NCBI GenBank assembly: GCA_004519485.1
Contig: CP038124.1
Location: 186,001-250,000 of the forward strand
Direction: 5' to 3'
Length of the DNA stretch: 64,000 nucleotides
Source of the DNA: Nannochloropsis oceanica
Taxonomy: Eukaryota; Sar; Eustigmatophyceae; Eustigmatales; Monodopsidaceae
The translations under genes and the position numbers were made by a program. Of this stretch, positions 12,101 through 23,023 are shown piece by piece. The stretch's first letter is position 1. The number at the start of each line of letters is the position of its first letter. Below the pieces are notes generated by a model that did not search any database, was not told the DNA's origin, and worked only from the letters and a program-made list of their open reading frames with translations.

Positions 12101-13898
12101 CTAGTCGGTGGACCAGGAAGGGAAGCCGCCTGTCGTCATGATGTCGTGTGTATTTGTCCTATAGCCGAGATTTTCACTGTAGCCGCCGTTTCCTCTTTCT
12201 CCGCTTCTATTCTCTTATCCCTGCCTCCTCAGACGCCGTCCCCGGCATAAGCAAGGCAGACGCCGTCGAGCTAGAGGCGTCATGGCAGCAGCAAGCTCGC
12301 GACCTGGAGGAGTGGGCAGCGAGGGGGGCGGCTGAAGGAGGACTGGAGGGAGGGCAGGCGGCGTACGGTTTCGCAGACGACAACGAATTCATGGACCACG
12401 CGGATGCATTTGCTGAGGGGTAAGGAGAGAGGGGGGAAAGGAAAGCAGAAAGGGGAGGAGGAGGAAGGATCATCACCAGGAAAGATGCGCGTATTCTCAC
12501 ACTCCTCCTCACCTTCTTGTCTTTTATAGCATGGCCCTCTTCGAAGCCGGGGAGCTGCGTCAGGCCGTGCTGGCTTTCGAAGCGGAGGTGCAACGAGCTC
12601 CACACAATGCCGAGGCCTGGCGCATGCTCGGTACGTCTCATGTCATCAACACTTCACGTGGACATCAGCTTCTTACCTTCGTCTTCACCACTTTCCTGTC
12701 TTCATTGAGTTTTCTTTCTCCCTTCTCGCCCATTTAACATCCACTTCCTCCTTTTCCCCTTCTACGCCCAGGCATGACCCACGCCGAGAATGACGAGGAC
12801 AAGCGGGCAATCGCCTGTCTGGAGCGCGCCGTCGACCACGACCCCCACTCGCTCCCCACCCTTCTCGCCCTCGGCGTCAGCTACGTCAACGAGCTGGACT
12901 CGGTACGAGCTCTGCAGAACCTCAAGGCCTGGATCGAGCACAACCCCAAGTACCAGGTACGTCCCTTCCTACACCCACACTCTCTCCATCTGATCGCTCT
13001 GCTTCCTTCGAGCTTATTTCGCACGACATGCAGTCGATGGTGCATTGATGTACGACTTCCTGGGGCTTTCTTTCCTCTCTTGCTTTCGTAGGGCCTGGAA
13101 ATCCGCGTAGACGAGTACAGCGACGGCTCTCTCATGGACGAAGTGATGCAGCTTATGCTGCAGGCCCATGACTGGGACCAGGCCACTAGCGGACCGGGCG
13201 GCCAGGGTAGCGACGCGGACGTGCAGATCGTCCTCGGCGTGCTCTACAATGTCTCGCACGACTTTGACTCGGCAACGGCAGCTTTCAGGCAGGCTTTGCT
13301 CTCGAGGCCCAGGTAGGGAAGGAGGAAGAAGCTGATGAAGGGAAAAAGGTCGGCGTGAAAGTGTGTAGGAATGATTATTATTTTCTCATTTGTTCGCGAT
13401 CTCTCCCTCGCTACCTTGCTCTCTCCGTCTCGCAGCGATTACTCCCTGTGGAACAAGCTGGGTGCCACGCTCGCCAACAGCCAGCGGTCTCAAGAAGCAC
13501 TTCCTGCTTACCACCGTGCCCTTGACATCAAACCCAAATATGCACGAGGCTGGTTGAACCTGGGAATCTCGCATGCTAATCTCTCCAGGTGAGTAGAGTG
13601 TCTTTCTCCTCTACCTTATTTGACGGAGCCACCCTCAAATTGGGACCATGGCATATCTGTCTTCTCCACACCTTCCTCACCCATCCCACTTGTCCTTTCC
13701 GCCCTTCCTCTCATGGGCATGCCCAACAGCTTCGATGAGGCCGCCAAGTGCTACCTCCAAGCTTTGCGGCTGAACCCTGAGGCAATGCACATCTGGGGCT
13801 ACCTGCGGGTGACATTCACGTCCATGGAGCGTTTTGACCTCGTCCAGTTGGCGGGTCAGCAAGATCCAAGCGTGTTTGATGCGGAATTCGGTCGGTAG
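9132..13898 (+). CDS. PEX5: PEX5, peroxisomal targeting signal 1 (PTS1) receptor
   Basis: Fifteen exons: 9132-9242, 9435-9685, 9876-9969, 10130-10408, 10645-10932, 11116-11241, 11391-11464, 11715-11784, 11942-12059, 12233-12419, 12530-12630, 12772-12956, 13092-13312, 13436-13588, 13730-13898. Phases are consistent throughout and give 808 aa. The N-terminus carries the family's conserved cysteine (C13, in GGQGCTADG), used for ubiquitin-dependent recycling, followed by NPLARL. The first half is His/Gln-rich and disordered. It has many Trp motifs, including WAQEF and WSAEF, which fit the WxxxF/Y PEX13/PEX14-binding pattern. From ~533 to the end lie the TPR repeats that grip the C-terminal SKL-type signal, for example [20 protein letters not shown] and [15 protein letters not shown]. 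The protein cycles between cytosol and peroxisome membrane to import matrix enzymes. It is longer than human PEX5 (~640 aa), mainly through the Trp-motif region. Confidence 0.95.
10005..10081 (+). repeat. Tandem duplication of ~39 bp in PEX5 intron 3
   Basis: Two adjacent near-identical copies, about 10005-10043 and 10044-10081, both containing CCAGTTATTTTCCTCGCTCG. They lie upstream of the exon 4 acceptor and duplicate a pyrimidine-rich stretch. Confidence 0.75.
10556..10625 (+). repeat. CCTT/CCTC-rich repeat in PEX5 intron 4
   Basis: A run of about 70 bases of CCTTCCTC units directly upstream of the exon 5 acceptor at 10645. It doubles as an extended polypyrimidine tract. Confidence 0.8.
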
Positions 13899-15284
13899 AA
13901 GAAAAGAGGGAGGCAACCAAGTAGGAGTTAAAATTTTAATTGTTGGGAACGATCCAATTTTATATACAGGACGGGAAGGATAGGGAAAGTCAGCATACGC
14001 AGCTGCAGGTTTGTGATTAGAAGAAAAAGCTTAAAAGGAAATTCAACAATACAGACATACAGCTGCACCCAGCAAGCATCAAGATCATTCCCTCCAAGAG
14101 TATTTTTTGGATTACTTCATTTACTTTTAAGACATTCTTCTGTCGTCTTATTATCCGATCTTGTCAGGGAATAAAGTAAAAGACTGATCTACGTAGAGAT
14201 TGAAGACCCATAAATAGGAGTGACCGGAGTAGGAAAGCGGAGAGTTGGTAAGGCAAGATTAAGTGCCTTCCAGCCTGCACAAGACCGCCCAGTACCATCC
14301 TGGTATCTGCACCAGTGCAAGGAAGATCGACCTCCTCGTGCTGGTTGCCTAAACAGCAAAACGTAATGGTCTTTTCACAACAGGAGAAGTTCGCAGCGGC
14401 TCCACCTCCAGCGGTAAATGTAATTAACCGTAGGGTAAAATAAATGGAAATCAAGCATCATAGAAAGACTTCGACTCACGGCGAGACGTGATGACGAGAA
14501 AACACTCATCGCACCGAATGAGCTAGCGCATAGTTAAAGCCGCCAATCCAAAGATAGACTACCGGGACCAGGAACCAGGCAAATGTCCTAGGTAGGTATG
14601 TTGAGTTGGTACTTCTTTTCTATTCCCCCTTTGCTCCCCAACCCTCCGCGCTCTCCCACCTACCTTCCCTTCTTCAGACCCATCCGACCAAAACCAGACA
14701 TCTGCAGACTACCCTCGCACTCAACACCCTTTGTCGCGTGGAGAGACAAGAAGGAGAGTAGGAGGGCACAATGATGAAGAGTGCGACGGTGAATTGACAC
14801 GGACGGAGAGACAAAAATATGGACGACAAATAAAAGCTACACTACATCTTCCTTTTCCTCTATCATTTTACCTTCTTTTCCCACTCATTCCCTTCCTGCT
14901 TCTCACTCGCTCTTCTAATTTATCGAAATTTACAAACACTTTTTTTCAGCCAACTCTTTCCTGCCCTTCCCGCAGTTCTCGGCCCAGTCAGCCTACCCCG
15001 ATTTCATCTGCTCGCGACGAGCCGTTTCTCTTGTTACGTTTTTAAACTCGTTGTGGTTCAGTTGGCTGTTTGCCTGTCCGTGTCTCCCCTTTACCCACTA
15101 ATTCATTTGGCCTCCATCCCCACCTTTCCTCTATGTATATTTACCTCATCCCTTTCCCTCCCTCCTCCACGTCGGTCACAGCCGAGAGGGTGAATTCCTG
15201 GTACAGACAAATTACCTCCCCCTCCCTCCCTCCCTCCCTCCCTCCCTCCCTCCCTCCCTCTGGGCGTCATCTTCGGTTACCACT
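13899..15284. other. Convergent intergenic region (PEX5 3' end / PPR-like 3' end)
   Basis: The 1.4 kb between two converging genes presumably holds both 3' untranslated regions. It is AT-richer near 13930-14200 and contains a pure CTCC repeat near its right end. I see no supported gene. Confidence 0.5.
15220..15260 (+). repeat. (CTCC)n microsatellite
   Basis: About ten uninterrupted CTCC units lying 25 bp beyond the stop codon of the PPR-like gene, probably in its 3' untranslated region. Confidence 0.9.
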
Positions 15285-17265
15285 CTACTTCAATCCGAAA
15301 TCAGGTTCTTCCACCCCTCCCTCTTTCTCTATCTCCTTCAGCTTTTTCTCCAGCACTTGGAAGAACCCGAACTCACCCGTAGCAGCCGCCACGTCCTGCA
15401 GCATGGCTCCGCTCTGAGGTGTGACACGGTACCCGAACCTGTTCATCATGGCCACCACACGGGCAATTCGCAGCGTCAGGCCCCTCAATTCGTTCTTGGA
15501 CGTCAAGGGTGCAGACGACGACGACGACGATGCCGCAGGCGAGGAAGTCTGGATAGGGTCGGAGGGCGGAAGGGCGGCCTCCCTCGTCTTCATGAACACG
15601 CGGCACATGCGCCAGAGAAGCATGTTATACCCGTTGGCCGACGCGCGGAAACGACTGTGGGTAAGCCGGGGATCCGTCAAGTGCAAATAGGCCAGGTGCA
15701 TCCTCCCGTTCTTCACCATGTAGTTCTTGAAGTACGTGCCCACCCGCACGTCCAAGGGAAGGCGGCGCGTGAGCAGAATTGAGACGGCCCGGTCCGCCAG
15801 GTCCAGGCACCCTTGGTCCAGCAGGCCTTCCACCAGGGCGTTGCCTAGTGAGGCGGGGAGGGCGAACCCCCCCAAATGAGTGGCTTCCAGGAGCTCCGAT
15901 GCGAGTTCATAGAGGTTCCGATCGAGGCAGGCTTGGAGGAGGAGGAGGAGGGTGGGGCCGGAGGGGAGGCAGTCGAAGCGGGTGTGGGCCCTGAACACGT
16001 CCACGGCCATGTCCAGCCTATTAGCGTGTTCGAGCAAAGAGCGAGTAACCCAGTAGAGGGAGACGGGCTCCAAAACTCTGCCCCCCTGATTCTTGGCGGC
16101 GTACCAATAGTTGTAGAGGACGACGGTTTGATTGACCAGCCCCGCGGCATGCAGGGCCTCGAAGGCCAGGGAGGTCTGTCGGGGAGGCGGTGGGTTGCGC
16201 GGGAAGCGCTTGTACCTTCCTTGGTAGATCGACAGGGCCCCCGTGTAGTTCCGGCCGTCGATTAGCGCGCGCATCTCGTCCATCTCCCGCTGCTCGGCCT
16301 CCAGGACGAGGGGCACCACCTCCAGGTCGCCCTTCTCCGTGACGTACCACACCTTGTGCCCGATTTTGCCCGCCATCTTCTCCAGGACCGGCCGGAGCTC
16401 TTGCTCTGTCACAGCCACGGATGCCTTGCGGGCCAGCTTATCGAGAGCTGGGCGGAGGGTTGTCTCCACTTGGGCGGCGGAGAGAAGGGGTGGAGAGGTG
16501 GAGAGGGCCTTGTCGGCCACCTTGTCCGCAAACGTTTGAGCAATGGACCCGTAGACGCGTCGGACGTCGGCTTCTTCCAACTCGCGCTCCTCGCGTTGCC
16601 GAGGAGATAGAACGACGGAGAGGGGGGAGAGGCGAGTGGCTATTGGTGGAGGGGAGTAGGGGAGGAAGAGAGGGAGAAAGCACGTGTCGGTGCATGCCGT
16701 TTTGAAGAGCGGCAAAGGAGGGAACTGAGAAATAAGGTACAGTTGGGAAGGGAGCACATGAAAGACGCCAGCACACGAGCATACACATGCAAAGACTGCC
16801 CACTGGCAACCCACGGGGCGGTGGCCACATACATACATAGTTTGACAGACCGACAGACACTGTCTGACACACGCTCACACACACACATAGAAATACGTAC
16901 ACAAACATACACACGCAAACGCACAGAAGCACAGCAAAAAGATGCCCACGGACAGGTACATAGACACACAAAGATAAAGGAACACAGACACACAGGCACT
17001 TTATGACACGGAACTATGAGGAGAGTTTGGCATCACTCCCATCTCAGTGACGCCCGTGTTTAGACCCTCACTCTAAGGACGTACCTGACCGCCTAGGAGC
17101 TGTCTGAATCATATCGCTAGATCTTCCTGTGGGGACGGAAGGCACGATAAAGGCTTGCGCAGCGGCGGCAACCAGAGCGAGCACGCCGAAGACTTTGCAG
17201 GAGGATGACGAGGGTGATGCTTGCCTTGGGGCGTGGCTGCGGCCATCTCTTCTGCTGGATGCCAT
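15285..17265 (-). CDS. PPR-like helical-repeat protein with bipartite plastid-targeting presequence
   Basis: Two exons, 17265-17085 and 16639-15285, joined by a 445 bp phase-1 intron (donor GTACGT, acceptor CAATAG); 511 aa. The first exon encodes a signal peptide (hydrophobic core VFGVLALVAAAAQA) followed at once by F-I-V-P, an AQA|F site. This is the A-x-A-F type junction that routes proteins into secondary plastids of stramenopiles. The mature part has an N-terminal Lys/Glu-rich segment (~60-170). Repeated ~35-residue helical pairs from ~200-400 resemble degenerate pentatricopeptide repeats (for example SLAFEALHAAGLVNQTVVLY, PVSLYWVTRSLLEHANRLDM). PPR proteins usually bind organellar RNA, so a role in plastid RNA processing or translation is likely but inferred. 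The last ~100 residues include a Ser run and a short helical tail. Confidence 0.7.
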
Positions 17266-17850
17266 GGTGCGCTGAGTTTGCAGGAGCGCCTCCCTTGCAA
17301 TGCACTTACTCTTAAATCAGCTGTGGTGGCGGTGTTGGCAGGCCGGAAGGTGTGATTTTGGTGTAAGATGAGAAAAATTGATCGAAGAAAGCACAGAAGC
17401 TTCCTTCCATAAATAAGAGGAGGCGGGGGAAGAGTGCGCCGCGGCGGGGTTTTGCACTCCCCAAAGCCGCAAAAGGATAGCACAGCCACGCGCATCGCCG
17501 GTGGTTTACTTTGAAAAACGCTGTGGTGTAGACTAATCTCGTCCAAAATGGAAGCCAAACTCTTGCCCCTTCGAGATGTGCATTTGACTCAGACAGGCGC
17601 GCTAAGCAGCTTTTGCTTGCCTCGCGGAAAGCGAGGGCTAGTGATGACAAGGGCCTTCCGTATTTCCGTGGTGATTACATCCTGATGGGCGGGTCTGTGG
17701 TTGTAGTCTCGCCCCTTTCCTGAATACGTGTAGTCGGGTGGGTGTGTCTGGGTACGACGTCCGCGTTGTGGTGGACGAGGCATTGCATCACACCCATCCA
17801 TCTGTCTAATTTCTCTTGCCCCTTTACAGCAAAGCCAGCCAGCGAAAATC
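17266..17850. promoter_or_regulatory. Divergent intergenic region (PPR-like / SR protein)
   Basis: About 585 bp separate the two start codons. The right end (CTCTTGCCCCTTTACAGC just before 17851) resembles a 3' splice site, so the SR gene may have a 5'UTR intron here. No other element was recognised. Confidence 0.4.
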
Positions 17851-20502
17851 ATGAGTGACTACGGAGACGACAACGCTCCTCCTCCCCCTCCCAGTGGCGG
17901 TGGCGGCGGTGGTAGCGGCGGAGGAGAGCGCAAGGGCCCCCCCAACATCGATGGCATGCACGTAAGTTTCTTGAAAGTAGTGAGTAACTCGCCGAGGATG
18001 CGCTGCGGGAAGCAAAATGGGCGGCGGGAGTGAATGAGGGTAGACAGAAAGGCATGTGGCCGGCCACAGTGATTATCCCTGACATGCGACACCCGCGCAC
18101 TTGCCGGCAAGGCTTTTGGCTCAGCATGCAATCAGGGACTCTTGTGATGGTTAATATTGCGCGTACATCTCTCAACATCGTCTCGTCTGCAGACTGACCA
18201 TTCGCTCCTCCTTTACTCCGCTCTCCTTCCCCGCTTCCTCACATAGACGCTCAAGATCGACAACATCCGCTACGACTGCTCGTCGGAGGACCTACGAGAT
18301 CTCTTCAAGGAGTAAGTGGCATCTTCACGCATGCATACATTTTTTTTCTTTCCTGATGTATGCCCGCAGTCTTGATCTTTGTATAACTTAGGTTCAACCA
18401 GAAGATGTTGTATGTTTGTGGTTCAATAAGCGCTTTAAAAGCCCACCCCAAGACTCACTTGTTCAATCGTTTGCTTCATCTTATCTATCCACAAGAAGAT
18501 AATGGATGAACACGTTAAAAAGATGACGTGATGGTGGTTTGGTGGTCGTGTCTTTGGAAAGAGGAGGGAGGGAGAAAAATCAGGGATAGGTGACATTCTG
18601 TCAGCAGCAGCAGCGGCAGCAGTAGCAACAGCAGCAGCAGCAGCATCAAGAAGTACGCTAGCAAGCGAGCCTGTCCCTGCACCTTTTTTTGTTGCTAAGC
18701 AATGTACATGAATGATGTGACTGGGCTGCCCTTCCCTGATGCTTCACGTTCCCGTTTCCCGTGTTTCCTGTCCTCTGGCTCTGCCCCTGTCCGACCTGCC
18801 CTGCCTGCCATAGACCTGCCCTGCCTGCCATACCTGTGTTTTTACCTTCCATGCGACAATTAGTGAGGCTGATGGCCAGCGCCTTTTCGTGAGTCTGCTT
18901 TCGTGTACCCCTCATGGCCGCTACCATCATTCTTTCCTGTTCTGTCCTGACCACCCACGTTAATTTGATAGCCTGCGGCTGCCCCTGCCTGCGTGAGAGA
19001 CGTGCGCGCGTGTTCGCAGCGGCTCCTCAAGTTCCTGCCCCCTTGCTGCTGACCCAGGCATGCTGACCCGACTCCTGACGTTTCCTTACAACACACCAAC
19101 CCTCTTACCACAAACAAACAAACAAAACCAACTGCTGCCGCCCTCTTCTTTCTTCAACTCCTCCTCCCCTCTCCGCCATCTCTCTTCTTCCCTCTCCACC
19201 TCCTTCTCATCCCCGTTCGTTTTGTTTGGCAGCACTGGAGATATTGGGGACGTCTACATCCCTCGCGACCACCGCTCAGGCGACTCCCGCGGGTTCGCAT
19301 TCGTGCGCTACTACAACAAGGAGGACGCCGAGAAGGCCATGGAGAAGCTCGACGGGACCGACTTCAAGGGCCGGGACCTGCGAGTGGCGTTTGCAAATCG
19401 CAAGAGGCCCGACAATCCCCGGGAGATCGGAGGCTACCGAGGGGGAGGAGGGGGAGGACGCTACGGGTGAGAGACTGGTGGGGGAGGGAGGAAGGGAAGG
19501 GGAAGGTTCTTTAAAATATGCCTTTTTTAGTTGTACATGCTCATCTCTCCTATATTATTTAACACGGACACACACGCATATGCGTATAGGGACGACCGCC
19601 GCGGTGGCGGCCATGGCGGAGGATATGGTGGCGGAGGAGGAGGATATGGCGGGGGAGGAGGATATGGCGGCGGAATGTACGGTGGCGGGCGTGACCGATG
19701 TAAGTCTTTTTGGTGCGGGTGTCTTCCTCCCTCTCATTCCTCCCCCCTGCTACCCTTCTTCTCTCTCTTTCTTCTCGTATTTTCTGTAACGTTTACACCT
19801 ACCCTGTCACCTTTCCCTTCCGTCCTCAGTCGATGACCGGCGGGGGGGGGGGGGCTATGGTGATGACCGCCGTGGGGGGGGAGGTTATGGTGGCGGAGGA
19901 GGTGGCGGCTACGGGGGCGGCGGCGGGGGAGGATGTAAGTGTCCATTCTCCCTACTTCCTTTTCCCGCTCCATTCATTAAGTGTGCCTCACTTTCTCTTC
20001 ACCCTCCCTGCCGCCATTAAATGTGCCTCCCTTTCTCTTCTCCCTCCTTACCGCCATCCCTCCCTCGAGACTTCCACATGACCTTCTTCTTTGCTTCCTC
20101 TTTGTCCTCACCTCCCTACAGATGACGATCGCCGCGGTGGCTACCAAGGCGGAGGAGGAGGTGGCGGCGGGCGGTGTAAGTATGCTTTCTTTCCCCCCGA
20201 CCGTCCCTGCGTCCTTCCCTACCTGGCCGTCGTCCTCCATTTCATTTGCAACTGTGACTCCCTCTCTCCGAGCAAGCACTTTTGCGGCTTTCTCTCAATC
20301 TCGCTTCCTCTGTAACCTTACCTGGAACCGTACCCTAATCCTGAATTCCACCCTCCCTCCCTCCCTCACTCTCTCTCTCTCTCCTTCGACAGACGACGAT
20401 CGCGGCGGCCGTGGCTTCAGCGACGACCGCCGCGGGCGTTCTCGTTCCCCCCCCCCTCGTCGTGGTCGCTCTCGCAGCCGCTCCCCTCCCCGTTACGACT
20501 AG
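17851..20502 (+). CDS. SR-type splicing factor (RRM + RGG + RS), SRSF2/SC35-like
   Basis: Seven exons: 17851-17961, 18247-18311, 19233-19466, 19590-19699, 19830-19934, 20122-20175, 20393-20502; 262 aa. A Pro/Gly-rich leader (MSDYGDDNAPPPPP) precedes one RRM (~38-115), with RNP2 LKIDNI and RNP1 RGFAFVRYY plus the SR-family signature DIGDVYIPRD. Next comes a Gly-rich arm of repeated DDRRGG modules, then a short RS tail (GRSRSRSPPRYD). SR proteins bind exonic enhancers and recruit the spliceosome in the nucleus; SRPK-type kinases phosphorylate the RS tail. Exons 5 and 6 are both symmetric phase-1 modules beginning (F/Y)DDRRGG. A 921 bp intron splits the RRM, much longer than its neighbours. An RGG-rich hnRNP-like factor is the alternative, but DVYIPRD with the RS tail favours SR. 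Confidence 0.88.
19978..20058 (+). repeat. Tandem duplication of ~40 bp in SR gene intron 5
   Basis: Two adjacent copies of a sequence starting with a TGTGCCTC core and ending in CCGCCAT, about 19978-20018 and 20019-20058, with a few differences. Both are pyrimidine-rich and lie upstream of the 20122 acceptor. Confidence 0.65.
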
Positions 20503-21136
20503 CCCAAGTTGAAGGTAGAGGGAAAGGGCGGGAAGGAAGGATGAAGGGAGTGGCGGAGGGAGCGGTGGAGGGATGGAGCGAGGGAGGGGTCTGCATTCAG
20601 AGGCGAAAGTAGGATGCACCAGTCTCCTAAGACGGCAGCATTGGAAACATGGTCAGAAGGAAGCAAGCGGCTTGTTATGGGAGATAGGCTCCGGCGGTTG
20701 CTTGCCGCCTGCAGGAATCTACCTACCAATCTGGCTATTTATCTTACTGATGCCTGTCAGTCAGTTGGTGCCATACGTGCGCCAGCCAGGCACACACAGA
20801 GAAGTGAAAGCAGACGGTGAGGACACGGAATAAATGGGAGGGGAGAAGGGCTTTGATTTTCCTCCATCACTTTTCTGGGTTTCTTACACGCACGTCCGTA
20901 AGCGAAAAAGGAAAAAAACTCAAAAGCCATCCAGCCAGCCATGGCGCACTAGTTTTGATGATGCGGTGCATTTTCTGGTCTTTGGGGGGTTCGTTTTCTT
21001 ACTCTTTCTCTTATTCCTAGCCTTCATTTTCACTGTCCATCCTCTTTTTCCCCCAGCATCTCCAAAGTAAATTGGAAGAAAGGGACATAGTGGGGCGGTA
21101 CGGTGGCCAAGCGCTCCTTCATCACCCCCGTACTCC
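20503..21136. other. Convergent intergenic region (SR protein / GGT-like)
   Basis: Converging 3' ends with no supported coding frame. The region includes a T-rich stretch at about 20985-21060 and is presumably 3' untranslated sequence and terminator signals. Confidence 0.45.
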
Positions 21137-22816
21137 CTACCAGCCATACACACACCCGTCCCCACGTCCGTCCGAACCCCCCCACAGCACGCCCGTGGCC
21201 GGGTCGCGTGTCACCACCTGCGCCTTCCCAAACACCGCCCGATGCCCATAGCCCTCCCTCCGTTCATCCAACACGGTGTGGCCCCTCCGCCGCAACTCCT
21301 CCACGACGCCTTCCTCGATCCCTTCCTCGAAAGATATCGCCCCGCCCTGCGTCCCATCCTTGATGCAGAACCGCGGGCAGTCCACTGCAGCTTGAGGATC
21401 CATGTTAAACAGGAGGAGATTCAAGAGCACTTGGACGTGCCCTTGCGGCTGCATGAAACCTCCCATGTTGCTGAAGCTCGAGAACAGATCGCCCGACGAC
21501 GCCCAGGTGGCCATTCCGGGGATGATGGTGTGATACGGCCTTTTGTGCGGGGCCAGCACATTCGGGTGCCCGGTTTCGAGGGAGAAGTTGTGCCCGCGGT
21601 TCTGCAACGTGAAACCACAGCCACGGGGCACCAGGCCCGAGCCAAAGTACATGTAGTTGCTGTTGACGAAGGAGACGGCGTTTCCCTTCGCGTCTACCAC
21701 TTGGAAGGAGACGGTGGAGGAGGAACGAGTGGGTGTACCCTTGAAAACATCCGCCTGGGCGACGAGAGGATTGAAGCCTTCGACGCGCGCGGAGGCGTAC
21801 TCCGGGGAGAGAAGGTCGTCGAGCGGGATCGAGGACGAGTCTGGGTCCGAGACGTAATACCTTGAGTCGGCAAAGGCCAAGCGCATGACCTCCAGCAGCT
21901 GATGTAAATAGTCAGCGCTATTATGCTCCAAACCTTCCAACTGCCGCAAGGCACTCAAGTAATTCAAAGCCAGCAATGCCGTCAACCCCTGCCCGTTTGG
22001 CGGAATCTCCCACACCCTCACCGGGCCATACGTCGTCGAAATCGCTTCCACCCACGTACTTTCATGTTCCTTCAAATCCTCCATCGTCATCACCCCTCCC
22101 TGAGCCTGGATCATATCTACAATCGCCTGTCCAATCCTTCCCTCATAGAACGCCTTCTTCCCACCTTTCCCCAACTCTCGCATTGAAGCCGCCAATGTCG
22201 GGTTCTTGAATACCTCCCCTGCCATCGGCGCCTTTCCCGAAGCCGACAAGAGCTCTGCCTGGTGGTTTCCCGGACGATTGAGTTGCGTCTCGTTCTCCCT
22301 CCACCAATGCGCAGTCACAGGACTGACGGGAAAGCCTTCCTCGGCAAGGCGGATAGCAGGCGCCAGGACTTCAGCGAGGGTAAACTTACCCCCCGACCCA
22401 AACCGCTCCAAGCTGTCCACCCACCCGGCCGCCGTCCCAGGCACAGTTACACAGTGGATGTGCGCGGGATCCATCTCGTCGCATTCCTCGCTGACACCCT
22501 CCCTGCGGGCCTCTTGCCGGGCCTTGTCCAAAGTCAGAGCTTTCGGGCTGCGACCACTTCCGTTCAAGCCGTGCACTCTCTTGCTAGCCGCCTCGTAGTA
22601 TAGCATGAAACAATCCCCGCCAAGCCCCGTCGAGCACGGCTCCGTCACATTCAAGACTGCAGCCATGGCAATAGCGGCGTCTACAGCATTTCCGCCGGCC
22701 TTGAGAACGTCTAAGCCCGTTTGCGAGGCGTAGGGTTGAGAGGAGGCCACCATCCCTTGTCGACCCAGGACAGGGCTCCGTCGCGACTTGAACCGCATGC
22801 CGTCATCCCGCCACAT
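21137..22816 (-). CDS. Gamma-glutamyltranspeptidase family protein (YwrD-like Ntn hydrolase)
   Basis: Single exon, 559 aa. The sequence follows bacterial-type gamma-glutamyltranspeptidases from end to end: MVASSQPYASQTGLDVLKAG and NAVDAAIA near the N-terminus, GLGGDCFMLYY, VPGTAAGW, PPNGQGLTALLALN, and STVSFQVVDAKGNAVSF. The Thr in STVSF (~367) is in the position of the autoprocessing N-terminal nucleophile. There is no signal peptide, so a cytosolic enzyme of the YwrD type is more likely than a secreted glutathione-degrading one. The family cleaves gamma-glutamyl bonds, of glutathione or related amides; the actual substrate cannot be read from the sequence. The absence of introns and the strongly bacterial look are compatible with an old transfer, but codon use resembles the neighbours. 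The start at 22816 is chosen because homologues begin just before the MRFKSRRSP segment. Confidence 0.88.
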   Translation of the reverse strand: MWRDDGMRFKSRRSPVLGRQGMVASSQPYASQTGLDVLKAGGNAVDAAIAMAAVLNVTEPCSTGLGGDCFMLYYEAASKRVHGLNGSGRSPKALTLDKARQEARREGVSEECDEMDPAHIHCVTVPGTAAGWVDSLERFGSGGKFTLAEVLAPAIRLAEEGFPVSPVTAHWWRENETQLNRPGNHQAELLSASGKAPMAGEVFKNPTLAASMRELGKGGKKAFYEGRIGQAIVDMIQAQGGVMTMEDLKEHESTWVEAISTTYGPVRVWEIPPNGQGLTALLALNYLSALRQLEGLEHNSADYLHQLLEVMRLAFADSRYYVSDPDSSSIPLDDLLSPEYASARVEGFNPLVAQADVFKGTPTRSSSTVSFQVVDAKGNAVSFVNSNYMYFGSGLVPRGCGFTLQNRGHNFSLETGHPNVLAPHKRPYHTIIPGMATWASSGDLFSSFSNMGGFMQPQGHVQVLLNLLLFNMDPQAAVDCPRFCIKDGTQGGAISFEEGIEEGVVEELRRRGHTVLDERREGYGHRAVFGKAQVVTRDPATGVLWGGSDGRGDGCVYGW

Positions 22817-23023
22817 GCTGCCTGTAAATGTACCGGGTACCGGTGGGATTATTCAGTAAGTGATTGGAATTAATAATGAGGCGGTGATGGTTACCAGCTT
22901 CCATCTGCGAGTCGTCATCAACAGCGAGTCGTCATCAACAGCAAGCGATGTCACACTGGCACCCCACCACCTCAGCCTACGCCCCGTTTTTCATGTCTCG
23001 CGTACCCACCATATACAGCAGCC
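22817..23023. promoter_or_regulatory. Short bidirectional promoter region (GGT-like / DnaJ-type zinc finger)
   Basis: Only 207 bp lie between divergent start codons, so the two genes probably share a promoter. It contains a direct tandem repeat of an 18 bp unit (AGCGAGTCGTCATCAAC) near 22907-22945. Confidence 0.55.

Noticed and set aside
16640-17084. CA-rich stretch with long frames in both directions in the PPR-like gene intron
   Set aside because: Explained as a low-complexity intron. Splicing from 17085 to 16639 keeps the frame and links the targeting peptide to the protein.
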